This document shows positions 27,469 to 38,074 of a stretch of 43,784 bases of DNA, one piece after another (position 1 is the first letter of the stretch; each line of letters begins with the position of its first letter). A program made the position numbers and the translations under genes. The stretch is from an uncultured Sterolibacterium sp. (lineage in GTDB: Bacteria > Pseudomonadota > Gammaproteobacteria > Burkholderiales > Rhodocyclaceae). The stretch is taken from NCBI GenBank assembly GCA_903930535.1, contig CAIYYX010000276.1:1-43784 (forward strand), given 5' to 3'. The notes below the pieces were generated by a model, which did no database searches, was not told the DNA's origin, and saw nothing but the letters and a program-made list of their open reading frames with translations.

Positions 27469-28427
27469 TCAGTCGCTCTCGGCGAGCGATTTCTCCAGCC
27501 TGCCCAGCACCTGGTAGGCGGGCAGCACGCGGTTGAAGCTTGAATTGGGTTCGCGCTTGTCGCGAATGGCGGCGAAGAAATCCCTGTCCTGCAATTCGAT
27601 GCCGTTCATGGATACATCGACCTTGGACACATCGATCTTGTTGCCCTTGCCGTCGAAGAGATCGTCGTAGGAAGCGATATAGGTGCCGTTGTCGCAGATG
27701 TAGCGGAAGAAGGTGCCTATCGGCCCGTCGTTGTTGAAGGACAGGGACAGGGTGCAGATGGCGCCGGAGGGCACCTTCATTTGTACGGACATATCCATGG
27801 CGATTTTCAGATCCGGATGCATCGGTCCCTGCATGGCATGAACGTGGGAGGCGACCTCGTTGGTCTGGTACTGGAAAAGATCTACGGTATGGCAGGCATG
27901 GTGCCAGAGCAGATGGTCTGTCCAGCTGCGCTGCCCGCCGGCGGCATTGATGTTGGTGCGGCGAAAGAAATAGGTCTGCACGTCCATCTGCTGGATCGTA
28001 AGCTCGCCCGCCTTGATCTTGTTGCGCACCCACTGATGGCTGGGATTGAAGCGCCGGGTGTGGCCGGCCATGGCGACCAGCCCCGTCTGCTGCTGCAGCC
28101 TAACCAGTTCCTCGGCGTCGGCGACGGTGTCGGCCATGGGGATCTCCACCTGTACATGTTTCCCCGCCTTCAGGCAACTGATGGCCTGGGAGGCGTGCAT
28201 TTGGGTCGGCGTGCACAGGATGACCGCGTCGATGTCGGGTCGCGCCAGGCTCTCGTTAAGATCAGTGGTGACGTGACCGACGCCGAAACGTTTCGCGACC
28301 TCCTTTGTCTTCTCAAGTTCACGACCGACCAGCGAGACGACCTCGACGCCGTCTATCTTGGCGATGCCTTCAAGGTGCTTGATGCCGAATGCGCCGGCCC
28401 CGGCCAGCGCGACTTTAATTGTAGCCA

Positions 28428-28428
<1 letters not shown>
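27469..28428 (-). CDS. ligC: 4-carboxy-2-hydroxymuconate-6-semialdehyde dehydrogenase LigC
   Basis: A 319-residue Gfo/Idh/MocA-fold dehydrogenase that oxidises the 4,5-cleavage product of protocatechuate (as its hemiacetal) to 2-pyrone-4,6-dicarboxylate with NADP. The N-terminal Rossmann motif ALAGAGAFGIKHLEG (7-21) and the C-terminal domain with GHTRRFNPSHQWV and FFRRTNINAAGGQRSW are as in PmdC/LigC. Its length equals that recalled for Comamonas PmdC. The ATG shares a base with the ligB1 stop (TGATG, 28426-28430), so it is coupled to the dioxygenase genes. Confidence 0.95.
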
Positions 28429-29729
<1,301 letters not shown>

Positions 29730-29733
<4 letters not shown>

Positions 29734-30611
29734 GTCTCATCGCTCCAGTATAAGCGCATCGGATTTTCCACCAGCAGCTTTTGCTGCAGAGCGGCCGTGG
29801 TCGCTATCCTGGGCAGGAAATCAACCAGCTTGCCGTCGTCGGGCATGTGGCTTTTCATGTTCGGGTGCGGCCAGTCTGTTCCCCAGAGCACGCGGTCCGG
29901 GAAAGTATCGACCAGACGCTTGGCGAAGGGCGCAGCATCATTGTAGTCCGGTGGTCCGGATTTCGAGAGCCGTTCGGGACAGGTCGCCTTGGCCCAGATA
30001 TTTTCATGCTCGGCGAGCAGCTTGATGAACTGTGCGAACTCCGGGCCATCGACGGGCTTGGTTACATCCGGTCTGCCCATGTGGTCGACGACGACCGTGG
30101 TGGGAATGGTCGTGAAGAAGTCCCACAGCTCGGGGAGGTCCTGCATCTCGAAATACACCACCACATGCCAGCCCAGAGGCGCGATGCGTGCGGCGATATC
30201 GGCCAGGACATTGCGCGGCGTGAAGTCTGCGAGGCGTCTGACGAAATTGAATCTTGTGCCGCGCACGCCGGCTGCGTGCATCGCCAGAAGTTCCGCATCC
30301 GTCACATTGTGGCCGACCGACGCCACTCCGCGTGCCTTGCCCTGCGAGTGAAGCAGCGCATCGACCAGCGCACGGTTGTCATTGCCGTGGCAGCTCGCCT
30401 GGACGATGATGTTGCGCTCGAAACCGAGGAAGTCGCGCAGGGCAAAAAGCTTTTCCTTGGGCGCATCGCAGGGCGTGTATTTGCGCTCGGGGGCGTAGGG
30501 GAAGATCTCCTCCGGCCCGAACACATGGCAGTGCGCATCGACCGCGCCGGCAGGGGGCGTGAAGCGCGGTTTCGAGGGATGGGGATGAAAGGGCAGCCAA
30601 TCGGGATCCAT
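29730..30611 (-). CDS. ligI: 2-pyrone-4,6-dicarboxylate hydrolase LigI
   Basis: A 293-residue amidohydrolase-superfamily lactonase that opens 2-pyrone-4,6-dicarboxylate to 4-oxalomesaconate. The HCH motif at 27-29 (VDAHCHVFGP) and the WGTDWPHPN loop near the C-terminus, with its catalytic Asp, are characteristic. Family length is about 293 residues. An AAGGA site precedes the ATG. It lies between ligK and ligA1, overlapping ligA1. Confidence 0.95.
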
Positions 30612-30650
30612 GATTATCCTTGGTTAAGTTTTCTTGTTCTTAAGCGATGA

Positions 30651-31340
30651 TCAGTCGATGTAGCGCAGACCAGCGCGGGTCAGGGGCTCGCGCATGCCGT
30701 ACATGTCGAGGCCGAGTTCGCCGGCCGCCAGCTTCTTGCGCCTGCCCGCTTCGCTGTCCTCTCTTGCCTGGGAGGCGTCTGCGGCCATCAACACCAGGTC
30801 GCGCGGCACAATGACGACGCCGTCGTCGTCGGCCACCACCACGTCGCCGGGGTTGACCAGAGCGCCGGCGCACACCACCGGGATGTTCACCGAGCCCAGC
30901 GTCGCCTTGACCGTGCCCTTGGCGCTGATGGCGCGGGAGAAAGTCGGGAACTGCATCGCGGTCAGATCCTTCACGTCGCGCACACCGGCGTCGATGATGA
31001 TGCCCTTGGCGCCGCGGGCGCGAAAGGAAGTGGCGAGCAGTTCACCGAACATGCCGTCGGTGTTGTCCGTGGTGCAGGCCACCACCAGCACGTCGCCCTC
31101 CCGGATCTGCTCTGCCGCCACGTGCAGCATCCAGTTGTCGCCGGGATGGACCAGCACCGTCACGACACTGCCTGCGACGGCGGCGCCGGGGTAAGCGGGG
31201 CGCATATAGGTCTTCATCAGGCCGACGCGGCCCATCGCTTCGTGAATGGTGGCGACGCCGAATTTTGCGAGGCGGGCGATCGCCGCCGGGTCCGCGCGCT
31301 TGATGTTCTTTACGACGATGCCGAGGTTGTTCATGCTCAT
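30651..31340 (-). CDS. ligK: 4-carboxy-4-hydroxy-2-oxoadipate aldolase LigK
   Basis: A 229-residue class II aldolase of the RraA/HMG-aldolase fold that splits the last pathway intermediate into pyruvate and oxaloacetate. Diagnostic segments are GVATIHEAMGRVGLM, HPGDNWMLHVAAEQIREGDVLV and the metal- and substrate-binding GIIIDAGVRDVKDL. The C-terminus reads LTRAGLRYID. It starts with a GGAAG site. A REP-like palindrome separates it from ligJ. Confidence 0.95.
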   Translation of the reverse strand: MSMNNLGIVVKNIKRADPAAIARLAKFGVATIHEAMGRVGLMKTYMRPAYPGAAVAGSVVTVLVHPGDNWMLHVAAEQIREGDVLVVACTTDNTDGMFGELLATSFRARGAKGIIIDAGVRDVKDLTAMQFPTFSRAISAKGTVKATLGSVNIPVVCAGALVNPGDVVVADDDGVVIVPRDLVLMAADASQAREDSEAGRRKKLAAGELGLDMYGMREPLTRAGLRYID

Positions 31341-31377
31341 GTTTCTTCCTTTGTTTCGTTAGACGACTTTGGAACGG

Positions 31378-31423
31378 GTAGGTCGGGCTTCAGCCCAACT
31401 GTCGGCCTAAAGGCCGACCTACT
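31378..31423. repeat. REP-like palindromic element between ligJ and ligK
   Basis: Outer arms GTAGGTCGG (31378-31386) and CCGACCTAC (31415-31423) enclose a GGGCT/AGCCC stem and a perfect GTCGGCCT-AA-AGGCCGAC hairpin (31401-31418). Its last bases overlap the ligJ stop codon (31422-31424). It shares an exact 16-mer, in opposite orientation, with 11952-11967. It could stabilise or attenuate the ligJ-ligK message. Confidence 0.8.
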
Positions 31424-32450
31424 AGAGTCCCTTGGCCTTGAGCGCGGCATCCAGCCGCGGATAGACGCGGCGGGCGTTGCCTTCATAGACCTGATGCTTT
31501 TCCGCGACCGAGAGATTCTGCGTCGCCTCGATATAACGCTTGGTGTCGTCGTAGTAGAAGCCCGTCTCGGGATCGATGCCTTTGACCGCGCCTATCATCT
31601 CCGAGGCGAAGAGAATGTTGTCCACCGGGATGACCTTGGTCAGGAGGTCTATGCCAGGCTGGTGATAGACGCAGGTGTCGAAGAAGATGTTGTTCAGCAG
31701 GTGGTCTTTCAACAGCGGCTTTTTCAGTTCCTGGGCCAGGCCGCGGAAGCGGCCCCAGTGGTAGGGGACGGCACCACCGCCGTGGGGGATGACAAACTTC
31801 AGCGTCGGGAAATCCTTGAACAGGTCGGCAGTCAGGCATTGCATGAAGGCCGTGGTGTCGGCATTGAGATAATGCGCGCCGGTGGTGTGGAAGCAGGCGT
31901 TGCAACTGGTGCTGACGTGGATCATCGCCGGGATGTCGTACTCGACCATTTTTTCGTAAATCGGGTACCAGTGCCTGTCCGACAGCGGCGGCTCCTTCCA
32001 GTGGCCGCCGGAAGGATCGGGATTGAGGTTGATGCCGACGAAGCCGTATTCCTTGACGCAGCGCTCCAGTTCGGGGATGCAGGTTTTGGGATCGATGCCC
32101 GGCGATTGCGGCAGCATCGCCGCGCCGATGAAGTTGTCGGGGAATAGCTGCGATATCCGATAGCACAGCTCGTTGCAGATCGAGGACCAGGTCGAACTGG
32201 TGTTGAAGTCGCCGATGTGGTGCGCCATGAAGCTCGCGCGCGGCGAGAAGATGGTGAGATCCGAGCCGCGCTCTTGCATTTTCTTCAATTGGTTGACGGC
32301 GATGCTCTCCTTCAGTTCGTCATCGCTGATTATCAGATCCGATATCTTGGGAGAAGCCGTCGGATTATTGAGAGCGGCGATCTGGCGATTGCGCCAGTCC
32401 TCGAGCGATTTGGGGGACGTGGTGTAATGGCCGTGGCAATCGATAATCAT
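31422..32450 (-). CDS. ligJ: 4-oxalomesaconate hydratase LigJ
   Basis: A 342-residue metal-dependent hydratase of the amidohydrolase fold that adds water to 4-oxalomesaconate (enol form) to give 4-carboxy-4-hydroxy-2-oxoadipate. It shows the N-terminal HGH motif (MIIDCHGHYTT, His6 and His8), NLNPDPSGG, IPHGGGAVPYHWGRF and FASEMIGAVKG. The length matches LigJ (about 340). A strong AGGAG site precedes the ATG at 32450. It begins the catabolic part of the operon after the ModA-like gene. Confidence 0.95.
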   Translation of the reverse strand: MIIDCHGHYTTSPKSLEDWRNRQIAALNNPTASPKISDLIISDDELKESIAVNQLKKMQERGSDLTIFSPRASFMAHHIGDFNTSSTWSSICNELCYRISQLFPDNFIGAAMLPQSPGIDPKTCIPELERCVKEYGFVGINLNPDPSGGHWKEPPLSDRHWYPIYEKMVEYDIPAMIHVSTSCNACFHTTGAHYLNADTTAFMQCLTADLFKDFPTLKFVIPHGGGAVPYHWGRFRGLAQELKKPLLKDHLLNNIFFDTCVYHQPGIDLLTKVIPVDNILFASEMIGAVKGIDPETGFYYDDTKRYIEATQNLSVAEKHQVYEGNARRVYPRLDAALKAKGL

Positions 32451-32468
32451 GAATGGACTCCTGTGAGG

Positions 32469-33152
32469 TTAGGGGGGGCATGCCGGCTCCATTCCGCGGC
32501 ACCGATAGGCGTCAAGGGCGGCGGGAGATCTAAGGAAGGCGAGCAAGGCTTGCACGGCTTCGGGCTTTACCGACGTGGCGCACAGACCGGCCGAAAAGAC
32601 GGTGACGATCTCGCTGCCAGGCGGCATGGTCCCCAGCACAACTATGCCGGGAAGATGCATCAATTCGCTTAGTTGCTGGAAGCCAAGCTCGACCTCGCCA
32701 TTTGCCACCAACTGGCCAACCGGCACGCCGGCTGGCGCCTGGACTCGGACGGTCTCGGCAATGCCCCAGCGATCGAACAGCTTCGTCAGCGCCACGCCGC
32801 TTGGCCCCGTGGAATACCCGAGTGTGCGCGCGGAGAGTACGGTGTTGCGCAGCGCAGCTTCCGAACCGATGTCGGGCAGGGCAGCGCCTGCACGCACCGC
32901 TATCGCCACAGGCGAGCGCGCCAGGTCGGTCTTGCTGCCGGCAACCACGCTGCCGCTGGCTGCCAGCTTGTCGATCGCATCGGCGGCGAGCACCACGACA
33001 TCGAACGCTTCACCGGCCGCAACCCTTTTGGCCGCATCCACGCCTCCCACAGACTCGAACTCGACCGCGACGCCACTGTGCTTCAGATACGCCAGGGCGA
33101 GTTCGTTCAGCACTTGCCGCGTCGCCATGGACGAGATGCCGGTGACGGTCAT
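32469..33152 (-). CDS. ModA-like solute-binding-domain protein without signal peptide
   Basis: A 227-residue protein with the type II periplasmic-binding fold seen in ModA-like proteins: ISSMATRQVLNELALAYLK, FDVVVLAADAIDKLAASGSV and GSEIVTVFSAGLCA. From the chosen start (MTVTGIS, 33152) there is no signal sequence, so it may stay in the cytoplasm; the upstream extension is not signal-like either. Such ModA-like genes are often seen in aromatic-acid operons of Burkholderiales, but their job is not established. It lies 18 bp upstream of ligJ and 134 bp after lysR. Confidence 0.8.
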   Translation of the reverse strand: MTVTGISSMATRQVLNELALAYLKHSGVAVEFESVGGVDAAKRVAAGEAFDVVVLAADAIDKLAASGSVVAGSKTDLARSPVAIAVRAGAALPDIGSEAALRNTVLSARTLGYSTGPSGVALTKLFDRWGIAETVRVQAPAGVPVGQLVANGEVELGFQQLSELMHLPGIVVLGTMPPGSEIVTVFSAGLCATSVKPEAVQALLAFLRSPAALDAYRCRGMEPACPP

Positions 33153-33286
33153 CGCGGAGTCCCGCGCGACGTTTCGCCGCGCATGAATGGGCAGGGAATG
33201 GGGGGTTGCATCAGCATCGCCGCAGATCAATTATGTGATTGTGGCAATATGCGCACCATCTGCCAAGCGGGCAGGCGCACTAGTAG

Positions 33287-34207
33287 CTATCGCGTTTTGT
33301 TATGGGCGGGAGTTCCGGCACCCGCCAGAAGCAGTTCGCGCAGCAGGCGAAACACATGCTTGCCCAGAGGGGTCGCCGGCTTGTGGGCGGATACCGCCAG
33401 GCACAGCGTGCTCTTCAGCGAGGGCTGTTGCAACGGCCTGAACATGAAGGCCCGCGGATATCCGGAAGTGGCCAGGGCGATGGGCGACAAGACGGCATGT
33501 CCATGGCCGGCCCGCACCAGTTCGAGAATGGATTGAACGCTGGACATTTCCAGGGTCACATTCAGTTTGTGGCCGGCCAGCGCCGCCTGGGTTTCCAGGA
33601 GCTTGCGAATGGAATGGGTGCGCTCGGGCACGATCAGCGGATAGCGGATCAAGTCTGCGAAATTCATTGCCGCCTTCTTGGCTCCTTCCTTGCCTGCCGG
33701 ACTGACCAGTCCGAGAGGCTCGTCGAGCACGGGGGTGATCTCCAGCGCAGATTGCGGCTCCGGGTTGTACAACAGGCCGAGATCGACCCTGCCGGTGGAA
33801 ATCCATTCGGTCAGATGCGAGGACAGTCCTTCGACGACGGCCAGGCGAGCCTGGGGAAGCGTACGGCGGAAGCTTTCGACCAGGGGCAGGGTGAGCAAGC
33901 GCCCCATGCTGGGCGGAAGACCAACGACGATGCGTCCCGCAGGCTCGTCCCGCGTCGCCTGGATGTCCTCGCGGACGCGCGAGACCAGCTGCAAAATGCC
34001 GACGCTGTGATCGAACAGGCGCTTTCCGGCTTCGGTCAAGACGACCCCTCGCCCATTTCGCATCAACAGCGTGACGCGCAAGTCTGTCTCCAGAAGCCGG
34101 ACCTGGCGCGACAATGCCGGCTGGGCGATATTCAGGATCAGGGCCGCCTTGCTGAAGCTTCCCAGCTCTGCAACATTGACGAAGTACTCGAGTTGCTTGA
34201 GATTCAC
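33287..34207 (-). CDS. LysR-family transcriptional regulator
   Basis: A 306-residue regulator. The N-terminal winged helix (1-62) reads LKQLEYFVNVAELGSFSKAA and AQPALSRQVRLLE; a linker helix and an effector domain follow. It probably binds a pathway compound such as protocatechuate or 4-hydroxybenzoate and controls the downstream cluster; this is inferred from position. The start is a GTG at 34207 with AGGGAACAGG ahead. It is on the same strand as the genes it likely controls, 134 bp upstream of the ModA-like gene, rather than divergent as is common for LysR genes. Confidence 0.92.
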   Translation of the reverse strand: MNLKQLEYFVNVAELGSFSKAALILNIAQPALSRQVRLLETDLRVTLLMRNGRGVVLTEAGKRLFDHSVGILQLVSRVREDIQATRDEPAGRIVVGLPPSMGRLLTLPLVESFRRTLPQARLAVVEGLSSHLTEWISTGRVDLGLLYNPEPQSALEITPVLDEPLGLVSPAGKEGAKKAAMNFADLIRYPLIVPERTHSIRKLLETQAALAGHKLNVTLEMSSVQSILELVRAGHGHAVLSPIALATSGYPRAFMFRPLQQPSLKSTLCLAVSAHKPATPLGKHVFRLLRELLLAGAGTPAHNKTR

Positions 34208-34227
34208 CCTGTTCCCTTATCGGCTCC

Positions 34228-35409
34228 TCAGGTGCCCGGATCCTTGAAGTTCTCGACCTTGTCGAACTCGATGTTGTAGGCTGCGCCATTCACCATCTCG
34301 CCCCTGCGGATGTAGACGTTCTGGATGATGTCGCGGGTGGCCGGGTCGATGCTGACGGGGCCGCGGACGCTCATCCATTTCATGCCCTTCATCGCCTCGA
34401 CCAGCTTCTCGCCGTCGGTATCGCCTTTGGTCTTTTTCAGCGCCTCATAAATCAGGTACATGCCGTCGTAGCCGCCGACCGAATGGAAGTTCGGCCTCAT
34501 GCCATTCGAAATCTTCTCGAAAGCCGCCACATAGGCCTTGTTCTCGGGCGAGGGGTGGGCAGCCGAATAGTGATGGGAAGTGATGACGCCGACCGCCGCC
34601 TTGCCGATGCTGGGCATCAGGTCATCATCGAGCACGTCGCCAGTGCCGATCAGGCGTATCCCGGCTTTGGCCAGTCCGCGTTCTTCATACTGCTTCATCA
34701 CGGCAACGCCTTCACCCGAGGGCACGAACACGAACAGCGCATCGGGCTTCAGGTCCTTGGCTTTCTGAACGAAAGGGGCAAAGTCCGGCGAGCGCATCGA
34801 GGCGCGCAGATTGTCGAGAATCTTGCCGCCACCCTCTGTGAAACGCTTGTTGAAAGTCTTCTCGGAATCGAGGCCGGGGGAGTAATCGCTAACCAGGGTG
34901 ACCACGGTCTTGATCTTGTTTTTCAACGCCCAGTCGGCCATGGGCGCGGTGTTCTGCGGCAGGGTAAAGCTGGTCCTGACAATGAAGGGTGAGCGCTGCA
35001 CGATGATGGAGGTGCCTGCCGCCATGACTATCATGGGCTTCTTGGTCTGGGTCGCGAGCGGCGCGGTCGACAAGGCGAGAGGGGTGAGGCCGAAGCCGGC
35101 CAGGATATCGATGTTCTCCTTGACGATCAGTTCCTGGGCCAACTGCTTGGTGATTTCGGGCTGCAGGCCGCCGTCGTCCTTGAGAATGATCTCGATCTTG
35201 CGTCCGGCGACGGTGTCGCCGTACTTCTGCAGGAAGACTTTGACCGCGGTATCGATTTGCTTGCCCGTCGAGGCGAAAGGCCCGGACATCGGCAGGATCA
35301 GACCGATCTTGACGGGATCTGCGGCAAAGCTGGCCTTTGGGATCATGCCGACGGCGAATGCCGCAGCACCCCCCGTGAGCAGGGTGCGGCGCTTGTTGTT
35401 GATATTCAT
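34228..35409 (-). CDS. Branched-chain-type ABC substrate-binding protein 1
   Basis: A 393-residue periplasmic binding protein of the LivJ/LivK type. A Tat-like signal (NNKRRTLLTGGAAAF...SFA-AD) leads into KIGLILPMSGPFASTGKQ. The start at 35409 has an AAGGAG site. Its closest match in the window is the paralogue at 36007-37176, with shared GDTVAGRK, ITAPMA/NTAPMA and VSIDPATRDIIQ. It has no adjacent permease on its own strand, but a complete one lies divergently. It may feed that transporter with a second, probably aromatic, ligand. It is separated from the importer operon by 597 bp. Confidence 0.92.
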   Translation of the reverse strand: MNINNKRRTLLTGGAAAFAVGMIPKASFAADPVKIGLILPMSGPFASTGKQIDTAVKVFLQKYGDTVAGRKIEIILKDDGGLQPEITKQLAQELIVKENIDILAGFGLTPLALSTAPLATQTKKPMIVMAAGTSIIVQRSPFIVRTSFTLPQNTAPMADWALKNKIKTVVTLVSDYSPGLDSEKTFNKRFTEGGGKILDNLRASMRSPDFAPFVQKAKDLKPDALFVFVPSGEGVAVMKQYEERGLAKAGIRLIGTGDVLDDDLMPSIGKAAVGVITSHHYSAAHPSPENKAYVAAFEKISNGMRPNFHSVGGYDGMYLIYEALKKTKGDTDGEKLVEAMKGMKWMSVRGPVSIDPATRDIIQNVYIRRGEMVNGAAYNIEFDKVENFKDPGT

Positions 35410-36006
35410 TGGGTCTCCTTTTGTGTGACATGTGTTGTGACAGTTGGAAAGCGAATTTAAACATGTTCCCCCAAATCCTGCACGCCTCTCCACGGCGGGC
35501 GGTATCGAACTCTATCCTGCCGCCGGCACGTCGCGAGACGAAGGCACAAATCTTCCGGTTATAGCGTTTCGGCTGTTCGCCGAAAAACAGGCCACGATGA
35601 TCCACAGCTGTGGTGCACGAAAGGATGTCCGGCGCGGCAGCACGCCGGTGAAGGGCTGATTGGCGTAATGCCCGCCTGAAGCGAAGGACTCATAGCGCAA
35701 CCATCCCATGGTCCTGCCTGTTGCCTTCGCGGCCGAGCGGGCCGCCTTCCGCATGGTTAGCGGCCACAAACATGGGAGATACAGGCGCTTCAGGCTTGAA
35801 TCTATCGCCTATAACAAGTCGCGATAACTACGTGTCAGCATTTTTGGCTTTGACTGCAGGGACTTTGCTGCGAGAATGGCGGCTCAAGCAGGGCGGGTTC
35901 GAAGTTCAAGGTTCGAAATTCATATCGGCCCCCATGCTAATAGAAAGGCGAGTGAGAACGTCACGAAGGCGTCATTCGCTTCAACTATTAAGGACGAGAC
36001 AAAACT
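35410..36006. other. 597-bp divergent regulatory region between the two binding-protein genes
   Basis: No convincing gene was seen. Near the minus-strand gene, TGTGACA occurs as a direct repeat at 35424-35430 and 35436-35442, within its likely leader. GGTTCGAA occurs as a direct repeat at 35896-35903 and 35910-35917. A GCGAGTGA/TCATTCGC near-palindrome lies at about 35948-35979. Two short open frames in this gap lack a ribosome-binding site and recognisable content. Confidence 0.5.
35850..35877 (+). promoter_or_regulatory. Possible sigma-70 promoter of the importer operon
   Basis: TTGACT (35850-35855), a 16-bp spacer and GAGAAT (35872-35877) lie about 130 bp before the second binding-protein gene. 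The -35 part is good and the -10 part weak. Confidence 0.35.
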
Positions 36007-37176
36007 ATGGGACTCATCAAGAACCTCATGCTGGCTGCCTTTGCGGCTTTGGCCTTGGGCGCTGCGCAAGCCGCGGAACCGCTCAAGATCGGACTGGTGC
36101 TGACCCTGTCGGGGCCCTTCGCTGCCTACGGCAAGCAGGTCGAGCACGGGATCAGACTCTTTCTGGCGAAGAACGGCGACACCATCGCCGGCCGCAAGGT
36201 CGAACTCGTCATCAAGGACGACGCCCCCGGCACCGCCGGCGACGTCAGCAAGCGCCTGGCTCAGGAACTGGTGGTGAAGGACAACGTGGATATCCTCGCC
36301 GGCTTCATGCTGACGCCCTCCGCCTTCGCCGTCGCCCCGGTGGCCACCGAGGCGAAGAAGCCGATGATTGTCATGAACGCAGCGACCTCGGCGATCACGA
36401 CCAAGTCGAATTACATCGTCCGCACCTCCATGACCCTGCCCCAGATCACGGCGCCTTTGGCCACGTGGGCGGCAAAGAACGGCATCAAGAGGGTGTATAC
36501 CATCGTCGCTGACTATGGCCCGGGCCATGATGCCGAAGGGCAGTTCAAGAAAACCTTTGCAGCGGCCGGCGGAGAAATTGTCGGCGAAGTGAGAATCCCG
36601 GTGGCCAGGCCCGACTTTGCGCCCTATCTGCAGAAGGTCAAGGACACCAAGCCCGATGCCGTGTTCATTTTTGTTCCCGCCGGCGAGGCGGGTGTGGCCT
36701 TCATGAAGGGCTTCCAGGAAAAGGGCCTGGCGCAGGCCGGCATCAAGGTGATCGCGACCGGGGATCTCCTCGACGAGGACATCATCGACTCGATCGGCGA
36801 TTCTGCTCTGGGCGTGATCAGTTCCTTCCATTATTCCGAGGCGCACAAGTCGGCCGAGAACCAGGCCTTCACTGCCGCCTATGCCAAGGCCTATCCCAAG
36901 GACAGACCCAACTTCATGGCAGCGGCTGGGTTTGACGGCATGCATCTGATCGCCGAAGTCTTGAAGAAGACCGGCGGCAGCGCCGATGCCGACAAATTTG
37001 CAGAAGCGGCCAAAGGGATGAAGTGGGAGAGCCCGCGCGGTCCGATCAGCATAGACCCGGCGACGCGCGACATCATTCAGACAGTGTATATCCGCAAGGT
37101 CACGAGAGTCGGCGGCAAACTGCAGAACGTCGAGTTCGACCATTTGGACAACTTCAAGGATCCGGGCAAGCAGTGA
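36007..37176 (+). CDS. Branched-chain-type ABC substrate-binding protein 2
   Basis: A 389-residue periplasmic binding protein with a signal peptide (LMLAAFAALALGAAQA-AE). It belongs to the LivJ/LivK family, with KIGLVLTLSGPFAAYGKQ near 27-44. The closely similar protein encoded divergently suggests gene duplication. Proteins of this subgroup that sit beside aromatic operons can bind aromatic acids (for example CouP of Rhodopseudomonas), so an aromatic ligand is likely but unproven. It opens the importer operon, 37 bp before livH. Confidence 0.93.
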   Translation: MGLIKNLMLAAFAALALGAAQAAEPLKIGLVLTLSGPFAAYGKQVEHGIRLFLAKNGDTIAGRKVELVIKDDAPGTAGDVSKRLAQELVVKDNVDILAGFMLTPSAFAVAPVATEAKKPMIVMNAATSAITTKSNYIVRTSMTLPQITAPLATWAAKNGIKRVYTIVADYGPGHDAEGQFKKTFAAAGGEIVGEVRIPVARPDFAPYLQKVKDTKPDAVFIFVPAGEAGVAFMKGFQEKGLAQAGIKVIATGDLLDEDIIDSIGDSALGVISSFHYSEAHKSAENQAFTAAYAKAYPKDRPNFMAAAGFDGMHLIAEVLKKTGGSADADKFAEAAKGMKWESPRGPISIDPATRDIIQTVYIRKVTRVGGKLQNVEFDHLDNFKDPGKQ

Positions 37177-37213
37177 TTGTTAAGACGCACCAGACCAGCC
37201 CCGGGGTGACCGC

Positions 37214-38071
37214 ATGACCATTGTTTTCGACGGACTCGCCTCGGGCATGCTGCTGTTCCTGATCAGCGTCGGACTGTCCGTGACGCTCGGACTGATGAAT
37301 TTCGTGAACCTCGCCCACGGCGCCTTCGCCATGCTCGGGGGCTATGCCTGTGTGGTGTTTCTCTCCCGCTTCGGCCTGCCTTTCCTGCTCGCGGCGCCCT
37401 TGGCCGCTGTGGTGGCCGCCATTGCCGGAGTCGTCCTGGAACGGACCCTTTACCGGCGGCTTTATGCATCCTCGCATCTGGATCAGGTGTTGTTTTCCAT
37501 CGGCCTCATATTCATGGCCATCAGTTCGGCCCATTATCTCTTTGGCGCCCAGCAGCAACCGATTTTTCTCCCCGACTTCCTGCGCGGCCAGATCAACCTG
37601 CCCGGACTGGATATCGGCATCTACCGGCTGTTCCTGATCGCCGTGGGTCTTTCCCTGGCATACGGACTGCAATGGATGGTGAGCAAGACGAGCTTCGGTG
37701 CCAAGTTGCGCGCTGCAGTGGATAACCCGAGAGCGGCCAGGGGGCTTGGCATAAACGTCGATCGCATTTTTACCCTGACCTTTGCCTTGGGCTCGGCGCT
37801 GGCCGGATTGGGCGGGGCGCTGGGCATCGAGATGCTGGGCCTGGATCCCGCCTTCCCGGTCAAGTACATCGTTTATTTCCTGATTGTGGTGGCGGTGGGA
37901 GGCAGCGGCAACATCAAGGGTTCGCTGATGGCCTCGCTGATGCTGGGCCTTTTCGACGTGATCGGGAAGTATTACCTGCCCCAGGTGGGGGCCTTCGTTA
38001 TTTACGCGGTGATGGTGGTGATGCTGATTCTCAAACCCCAGGGGCTGTTCGGCCGTATGGCGGCCAAGTAA
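37214..38071 (+). CDS. livH: Branched-chain-type ABC permease LivH
   Basis: A 285-residue inner-membrane permease with about eight hydrophobic segments. The FVNLAHGAFAMLGGY motif near 31-45 is the family's ATPase-contact region. It forms the channel with LivM. It has a GGGGTGA site upstream and is followed three bases later by livM. Substrate specificity comes from the binding protein, so the name indicates family, not a proven amino-acid substrate. Confidence 0.93.
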   Translation: MTIVFDGLASGMLLFLISVGLSVTLGLMNFVNLAHGAFAMLGGYACVVFLSRFGLPFLLAAPLAAVVAAIAGVVLERTLYRRLYASSHLDQVLFSIGLIFMAISSAHYLFGAQQQPIFLPDFLRGQINLPGLDIGIYRLFLIAVGLSLAYGLQWMVSKTSFGAKLRAAVDNPRAARGLGINVDRIFTLTFALGSALAGLGGALGIEMLGLDPAFPVKYIVYFLIVVAVGGSGNIKGSLMASLMLGLFDVIGKYYLPQVGAFVIYAVMVVMLILKPQGLFGRMAAK

Positions 38072-38074
38072 GGC

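Noticed and set aside
35512-35769. 85-codon minus-strand frame in the divergent region
   Set aside because: No ribosome-binding site and no recognisable domain; probably chance.
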